From assembly GCA_019218445.1 (NCBI GenBank), contig JAHUUM010000019.1:1-41438 (forward strand): a stretch of DNA of 41,438 bases. Reading direction: 5' to 3'. The notes beneath the pieces are model-generated. The model made no database searches. It saw only the letters and a program-made list of their open reading frames with translations, and was not told the DNA's origin. The DNA comes from Weeksellaceae bacterium TAE3-ERU29. GTDB taxonomy: Bacteria; Bacteroidota; Bacteroidia; Flavobacteriales; Weeksellaceae. Each line of letters begins with the position of its first letter. Position 1 is the stretch's first letter. Position numbers and translations under genes: made by a program. Positions 37,344 to 41,438 of the stretch are shown piece by piece.

Positions 37344-37377
37344 GAAAAAAAGCGAAGTTTTTAAAACTCCGCTTTTT
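37344..37377 (-). terminator. terminator of glyA
   Basis: On the minus strand AAAGCGGAGTTTT pairs with AAAACTTCGCTTT (one G-U pair) and is followed by seven U, just after the glyA stop. Confidence 0.85.
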
Positions 37378-37399
37378 ACTTTATAAAAATCGTATTAAA

Positions 37400-38662
37400 T
37401 TACATATTAAATAACGGACGAGTATTCATTAATTCATGAACTTCTTTTCCTATTTTATCTAAAGATTCTTCATTTTTATGATTTTGAATCACTCTGTCTA
37501 TTAAATCTGCAATTGTAACCATATCAGTTTCTTTTAAACCTCTGGTTGTAATTGCTGCTGTACCAAGTCTTATCCCTGAAGTAATAAAAGGTGATTGGGT
37601 ATCAAACGGAACCATATTTTTATTACAAGTAATATCTGCTTTCACTAATGCTTGTTCTGCATCTTTTCCTGTAACTTCTTTATTTCTAAGGTCTATTAAC
37701 ATACAGTGATTATCTGTTCCTCCTGAAACAATATTATAATCTTTATTTGTTAAAGCTTTTGCCAACGCTCTACTATTGTCTATTACTTGCTCTCCATATT
37801 TCTTGAAATCATCAGTTAAAGCCTCTCCAAAAGCAACAGCTTTCGCAGCGATACTATTCTCTAAAGGTCCTCCTTGATTTCCGGGGAATACCGCTGAATT
37901 CAATAATTCTGACATCATTTTTAAATTCCCTTTTCTTTTTAATCCATAAGGATTTTCAAAATCTTTACCTAACATGATGATTCCACCTCTCGGACCTCTT
38001 AAAGTTTTATGTGTTGTAGAAGTTACAATGTGGCAATGTTTCATAGGATTATTTAATAATCCTTTTGCAATCAATCCGGCAGGGTGAGCGATATCTGCCA
38101 TTAAAATAGCTCCTATTTCGTCTGCAACTTTTCTGAATCGAGAATATTCTATATCTCTGGAATATGCTGATGCCCCACAAATAATCATTTTTGGTTTTTC
38201 TTTGCGTGCAGTTTCTTCCATTTGGTCGTAATCAATATAACCTGTTTCTTTTTCTAATCCATAAAAACAAGTTTCAAATCTGATTCCTGAGAAATTCACC
38301 GGTGAACCATGTGTTAAATGCCCTCCGTGAGAAAGGTCTAACCCCATTATTTTGTCTCCTGCTTTTAAACAAGCTAAGTAAACTGCAGCATTTGCTTGTG
38401 ATCCCGAGTGTGGCTGAACATTCGCGTATTCTGCTCCGAATAATTCTTTTAATCTGTCTATGGCCAAACTTTCTACTTGGTCAACAACTTCACAACCTCC
38501 GTAATATCTTTTTCCGGGATAACCTTCGGCGTATTTATTTGTTAGTACTGAACCTAATGCTTTTAAAACATTTTCACTTACAAAGTTTTCAGAAGCAATT
38601 AGCTCTATTCCATTTATTTGTCTTTGTTTTTCTAATTCTATTAAAGAAAATATTTTATCCAT
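37400..38662 (-). CDS. glyA: serine hydroxymethyltransferase
   Basis: GlyA interconverts serine and glycine and loads one-carbon units on tetrahydrofolate. The 420-residue PLP enzyme shows the opening [48 protein letters not shown], typical of the family. [30 protein letters not shown] with the Schiff-base lysine, and [16 protein letters not shown] are also present. The ATG at 38662 (MDKIFSLIE) is preferred over an upstream one that adds only MLYIIII. A CAAAAATA on the plus strand (38681-38688) gives a fitting minus-strand -7 element (TATTTTTG). It is monocistronic, with its own terminator. Confidence 0.97.
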   Translation of the reverse strand: MDKIFSLIELEKQRQINGIELIASENFVSENVLKALGSVLTNKYAEGYPGKRYYGGCEVVDQVESLAIDRLKELFGAEYANVQPHSGSQANAAVYLACLKAGDKIMGLDLSHGGHLTHGSPVNFSGIRFETCFYGLEKETGYIDYDQMEETARKEKPKMIICGASAYSRDIEYSRFRKVADEIGAILMADIAHPAGLIAKGLLNNPMKHCHIVTSTTHKTLRGPRGGIIMLGKDFENPYGLKRKGNLKMMSELLNSAVFPGNQGGPLENSIAAKAVAFGEALTDDFKKYGEQVIDNSRALAKALTNKDYNIVSGGTDNHCMLIDLRNKEVTGKDAEQALVKADITCNKNMVPFDTQSPFITSGIRLGTAAITTRGLKETDMVTIADLIDRVIQNHKNEESLDKIGKEVHELMNTRPLFNM

Positions 38663-38742
38663 AATTATTATTATATATAACAAAAATATGAAAAAGTTTA
38701 ATCATTTATAGTATTTAGTAAGAATGTTTTCAATAAAAGAAT

Positions 38743-39402
38743 TTAATCAATATTTTCTTGAAATACTAAATTCAATTTATTAAGCTCTAAACAACATAAG
38801 CTACCATAACCTTGTTGTTGTATAACACAACCATTATCTATAGCCAAAACTTGAATTTTATGTATATTTTTAAGCATTTTCTGTATTTGATTTTTTGTAG
38901 TAGGCGTATGTCCGTGAATTATTTTTTTAGATTTTAACCAATTATAATTTATTGCATGATACCATTCTCTCATCCATAACATATCCCTTTTACTACTTAA
39001 AGGATTTGGCTTGTTAAAGTTAAATCCGGCATGAACAAATATAAAATCTTGAGTTTCATGAAAATATTTTAAATTATAAAACCAATTGATATATTTATCA
39101 CCTAACTCCCTTATATTATTAATTTTAAAACTATCTAAAGTTTCTCGCAATCCCTCTATTCGGTTTCTTTTATTAATCGAATCTAAAAGTATTTGCTCAT
39201 GATTCCCCCTTAAAGTCGTGATTTTATATCCTTGATTTTGCAGCTCTATTATAAAGTCAATCACTTCTTTACTTCTTGGTCCTTTATTTATGTAATCACC
39301 AAGTAAATAAAGTTCATCATTTTTAGAAAAATTAATTTTATTCAAAATTTCTCTAAATGAAAAAAAACAACCGTGAATGTCCGATATAGCGTATCTGTTC
39401 AT
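38743..39402 (-). CDS. PPP-family metallophosphatase
   Basis: The 219-residue protein is a calcineurin-like Ser/Thr-type phosphatase related to bacterial PrpA/Ap4A hydrolase enzymes. Visible metal-binding motifs are SDIHG (D8, H10), GDYINKGP (residues 35-42), LRGNHE (about 70-75), HAGFN and HGHTP. The usual GDYxDRGP is here GDYINKGP, with Asp-Arg changed to Asn39-Lys40; the principal metal ligands D36 and the others remain. Activity is likely but substrate preference could differ. It is a single gene, 80 bases upstream of glyA on the same strand. Confidence 0.85.
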   Translation of the reverse strand: MNRYAISDIHGCFFSFREILNKINFSKNDELYLLGDYINKGPRSKEVIDFIIELQNQGYKITTLRGNHEQILLDSINKRNRIEGLRETLDSFKINNIRELGDKYINWFYNLKYFHETQDFIFVHAGFNFNKPNPLSSKRDMLWMREWYHAINYNWLKSKKIIHGHTPTTKNQIQKMLKNIHKIQVLAIDNGCVIQQQGYGSLCCLELNKLNLVFQENID

Positions 39403-39421
39403 TTAACCAAAAGTATGGTTT

Positions 39422-40608
39422 CTAATTATTTAATTTATTAGATTTTAATAAAAAAATACAACTGATTAGTGTTAAAATTAAAATGCACCAAAGCAAAGGA
39501 ATCATAGTACCATTAGAAAATTTCCCCATTGAAAAAGAAACTAATGCTCCCGCTCCCATCCTCATACTTCCATTTAATGCAGAAGCTGTACCCACATTTT
39601 TATTTTCTACCGTTGCCAAAGAAAGTGCAGTAGAATTGGGATTAATAAACCCTAAAAGGAATAATATACTAAATATTAATAAACAGAAAAAGGGCAAAGG
39701 AAGAGTAATACTATAAGCTAATATCAAAAATACTATAGAAATTATTAGTTGTATTGAACTTGTATAGCGAGTAAGTTTATATAAATTTTTTTCTTTAACA
39801 AATAGTTATTAAGTTGACTTCCACCTACATATCCTATAGCATTAATAGCAAATAACCAACCAAACACTCTGTTGGATACGCCGTATATAGTCATTAATAT
39901 ATAAGAGATAGAAGCTATGTAAGCATACATAATTGCCATAGCTAAACTTCCTGCTAAGCTAAAGTTTGTAAAACTTTTATTTTTTAATTCATTTTTATAG
40001 TTTATTAAAACGGATTTGATTTTTAAAGTTGATTCCGAATGAAATCCTCTCGTCTCTTTTAGAAAAAAGAAAAGATTAATAACTAATATGATAGAAAGAA
40101 CCGATAAAAAAACGAATACAGCTTTCCAACTAAAAACCCGAATAAGAAAGCCTCCCAGAGAAGGAGCAATAATAGGAGCTACTCCCATAACTAATAAAAT
40201 AGAAGAAAGTGTACGGGCTACTTCTGTTGCTTTAAATTGATCTCTTACTATAGCTGTACTGGCAACCATTCCAGCACTAGCTCCTAAGGCTTGTAAAAAA
40301 CGAAAAGCTATAAAAGTATATAAATTAGGAACCAAAAAACAGGCTGTAGATGCTAAAGCATAAATACACAAACCTATAAGTAATGGTCTTTTTCTTCCGT
40401 ACCTATCTATCAATGGACCATAAAAAAGTTGACCGATAGAAATTCCTATGAAATAACCAGTTAAAGTATATGAAACTTCTGCTTGACTTACACCTAAATC
40501 TCTAGCAATAGAAGGTAATCCCGGTAAATACATGTCTGTAGTAAAAGGACCGATAGCAGCGACACTCCCAAGAAGAATTACTAGAGTAATTTTTTCTAAT
40601 CTTGTCAT
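39422..40608 (-). pseudogene. Bcr/CflA-type drug efflux transporter, frameshifted
   Basis: Two adjacent reading frames form one MFS transporter of about 395 residues. The N-terminal part (39745-40608, 287 codons) begins TRLEKITLVILLGSVAAIGPFTTDMYLPGLPSIA and contains the MFS loop GPLIDRYGRKRPLL, both typical of Bcr/CflA multidrug exporters. The C-terminal part (39422 to about 39785) continues in another frame through FLLGFINPNSTALSLATVENKNVGTASALNGS. The switch lies at a T7 run on the plus strand (39786-39792). One extra base restores a continuous frame (KKNLYKLTRYTSSIQL...). It could be a real mutation, reversible slippage or an assembly error; no other defect is seen. Confidence 0.88.
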
Positions 40609-40727
40609 TTCATATACAAAATTAGATATTAATTATCTGTATTTTATAATTTCATCTCATAAATAAAATATAAAAATTTAGCCTTATCAATAATGTTAAG
40701 CATAAAGTTCAGATATAATAAATAAAA

Positions 40728-40762
40728 AAATCGCAAAGAAAATTCTCTGCAATTTTTTTTCA
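40728..40762. terminator. hairpin terminator, best read on the minus strand
   Basis: Left arm 40728-40740 and right arm 40743-40755 pair over 13 positions, two of them G-U when read on the minus strand, with A/T runs on both outer sides. No minus-strand gene is visible to its right before the IS end at 40810, so it may be the remains of a gene displaced by the IS. Confidence 0.5.
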
Positions 40763-40855
40763 GAGGTTAAGATTAAACCTTATTTTTTTACAGTTTAAAA
40801 AAATAGTATTGTATCTGTCTAGTCCTGAAATACCGTTACATAAAAAAGTAACCAT

Positions 40856-41284
40856 ATGAAAGACAAGATCAATTATGTAAAACGAACACAGAAAGATTAC
40901 TCATTAAGCTTCAAGCATCAAGTAGTATTTGAAGTAGAAAGCGGACAAGAAAGTACAACATCCGTTCAAAGGAAATATGGTATACAAGCAAGGTCAACTG
41001 TTGTGAGTTGGTTGAGAAAATTTGGTACCTTTGACTGGGAAAATCAAACCATTAGTAAAATGCCAAAGTCAGCAGAAGCAAAAATTAAAGAGTTAGAAGC
41101 AAAAATCAAGTTACTTGAAAAGCAAAAGAATCATTTAAAGAAAGAAGCCGAATTTTCATCAGACAAGGCTGCCATTTTTGATTTAATGATAGAATTAGCT
41201 GAAAAAGAGTACAATATTGATATAAGAAAAAACTCATCACCCGAGTGGTTGACACCTACGCAACGCAAGGACAAAAAAGCATAA
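40856..41284 (+). CDS. IS3-family transposase OrfA
   Basis: The 142-residue protein has an N-terminal helix-turn-helix (YSLSFKHQVVFEVESGQESTTSVQRKYGIQARSTVVSWLRKFG) that binds the IS ends. A leucine-zipper-like coiled coil follows (AKIKELEAKIKLLEKQKNHLKKEAEFSSDKAAIFDLMIELAEKEY), typical of IS3/IS150-type OrfA. An A6 run (41273-41278) directly precedes the last codon GCA and the stop TAA. A -1 shift there leads into orfB, as in other members that make an OrfAB fusion. Confidence 0.88.
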   Translation: MKDKINYVKRTQKDYSLSFKHQVVFEVESGQESTTSVQRKYGIQARSTVVSWLRKFGTFDWENQTISKMPKSAEAKIKELEAKIKLLEKQKNHLKKEAEFSSDKAAIFDLMIELAEKEYNIDIRKNSSPEWLTPTQRKDKKA

Positions 41285-41438
41285 GTTATAGTTGCGAACT
41301 TCTCGGGAAGTCAAGACAGGTGTATTATCGAAGAATTAAATCAGTAGAGAGAAAACAAGCTCGAGCCATGGAAGTTGTCGAATTAGTCAAACAAGTTCGT
41401 TATCAACTTCCAAGGCTGGGGACAAGAAAATTATATTA
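41245..41438 (+). CDS. IS3-family transposase OrfB, 5' part only
   Basis: In the -1 frame relative to orfA an open frame runs from 41221 through the window end. It reads QGQKSISYSCELLGKSRQVYYRRIKSVERKQARAMEVVELVKQVRYQLPRLGTRKLYY. The pattern CELLGKSRQVYYRR and R-x2-LPRLGTRKLY is characteristic of the N-terminal region of IS3 OrfB, before the DDE catalytic core, which lies outside the window. The GTG at 41245 (VVDTYATQG) is a possible independent start. The protein may be made mainly as a frameshifted OrfAB fusion. Confidence 0.82.
   Translation, partial: MVDTYATQGQKSISYSCELLGKSRQVYYRRIKSVERKQARAMEVVELVKQVRYQLPRLGTRKLY

Larger units (their letters stand above)
40810..41438 (+). mobile_element. 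IS3-family insertion sequence, left part (cut by window end)
   Basis: The likely left end begins TGTATCTGTCTAGTCCTGAAATA at 40810, 46 bases before orfA. The element carries overlapping orfA and orfB in the IS3 arrangement. The right end lies outside the window. The same end motif is found at 14666-14683. Confidence 0.8.

Noticed and set aside
1-41438. CRISPR array, rRNA operon, integrase or phage genes
   Set aside because: No regularly spaced repeats, rRNA-like sequence, tyrosine or serine recombinase, or phage structural motifs were seen on either strand.

Overview
The window looks like a chromosomal segment of an AT-rich member of the Bacteroidota, most likely class Flavobacteriia (genus not determined). 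Four things point there. Several genes are preceded by the Bacteroidota -7 promoter element TAnnTTTG. Shine-Dalgarno sequences are essentially absent. A PorT/SprT-type type IX secretion gene sits directly behind the menaquinone methyltransferase gene. Protein sequences such as DnaK ending in EEVK and the bifunctional HisB and HisIE fit this class.

Layout. 1-2.8 kb: two small exported proteins of unknown role, class I fructose-1,6-bisphosphatase and a 61-residue membrane protein. 2.8-7.2 kb: a minus-strand operon of an AI-2E/PerM-type permease, tilS and a DsbD-like thiol:disulfide reductase. 7.4-9.3 kb: dnaK with a very strong terminator. 9.4-14.5 kb: a defence unit of a small XRE regulator followed by a tightly packed type III restriction-modification pair (mod, res). 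It is closed on the right by a short remnant carrying both ends of an IS3-type element. 14.8-17.6 kb: a minus-strand set of glycosyltransferase, small lipoprotein and class III aminotransferase.

18.0-25.2 kb: a complete, compact histidine operon hisG-D-C-B-H-A-F-IE. It is preceded by a promoter, a 17-residue leader peptide with three consecutive histidines and a Rho-independent terminator, which is the layout of a histidine attenuator. 25.2-27.9 kb: a minus-strand operon of flavodoxin, two small membrane proteins (probably DUF3325-like and DUF3649-like) and a PepSY-type membrane protein, which reads as an iron-limitation module. 28.0-30.1 kb: hypothetical protein, menG/ubiE and porT. 30.2-32.9 kb: an unusual membrane protein with an acyl-carrier-like N-terminus and a secreted GH29 alpha-L-fucosidase. 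33.0-36.4 kb: two uncharacterised proteins, a fumarylacetoacetate-hydrolase-family enzyme and an aldehyde dehydrogenase. 36.5-39.4 kb: a CPBP-type membrane protease homologue, glyA and a PPP-family phosphatase. 39.4-40.6 kb: a Bcr/CflA drug-efflux gene split by a one-base slip in a T7 run. 40.8 kb to the end: the left part of an IS3-family insertion sequence, cut by the window edge.

The main points for follow-up are the histidine attenuator with an extra 12-base complementary segment beyond its terminator, the IS-end remnant beside the restriction system that shares its end with the IS at 40.8 kb, the homopolymer-broken efflux gene, and the flavodoxin/PepSY module. No CRISPR array, rRNA or tRNA gene was recognised. 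I did not find a clearly new multi-gene system. All assignments come from reading motifs by eye, without database searches.
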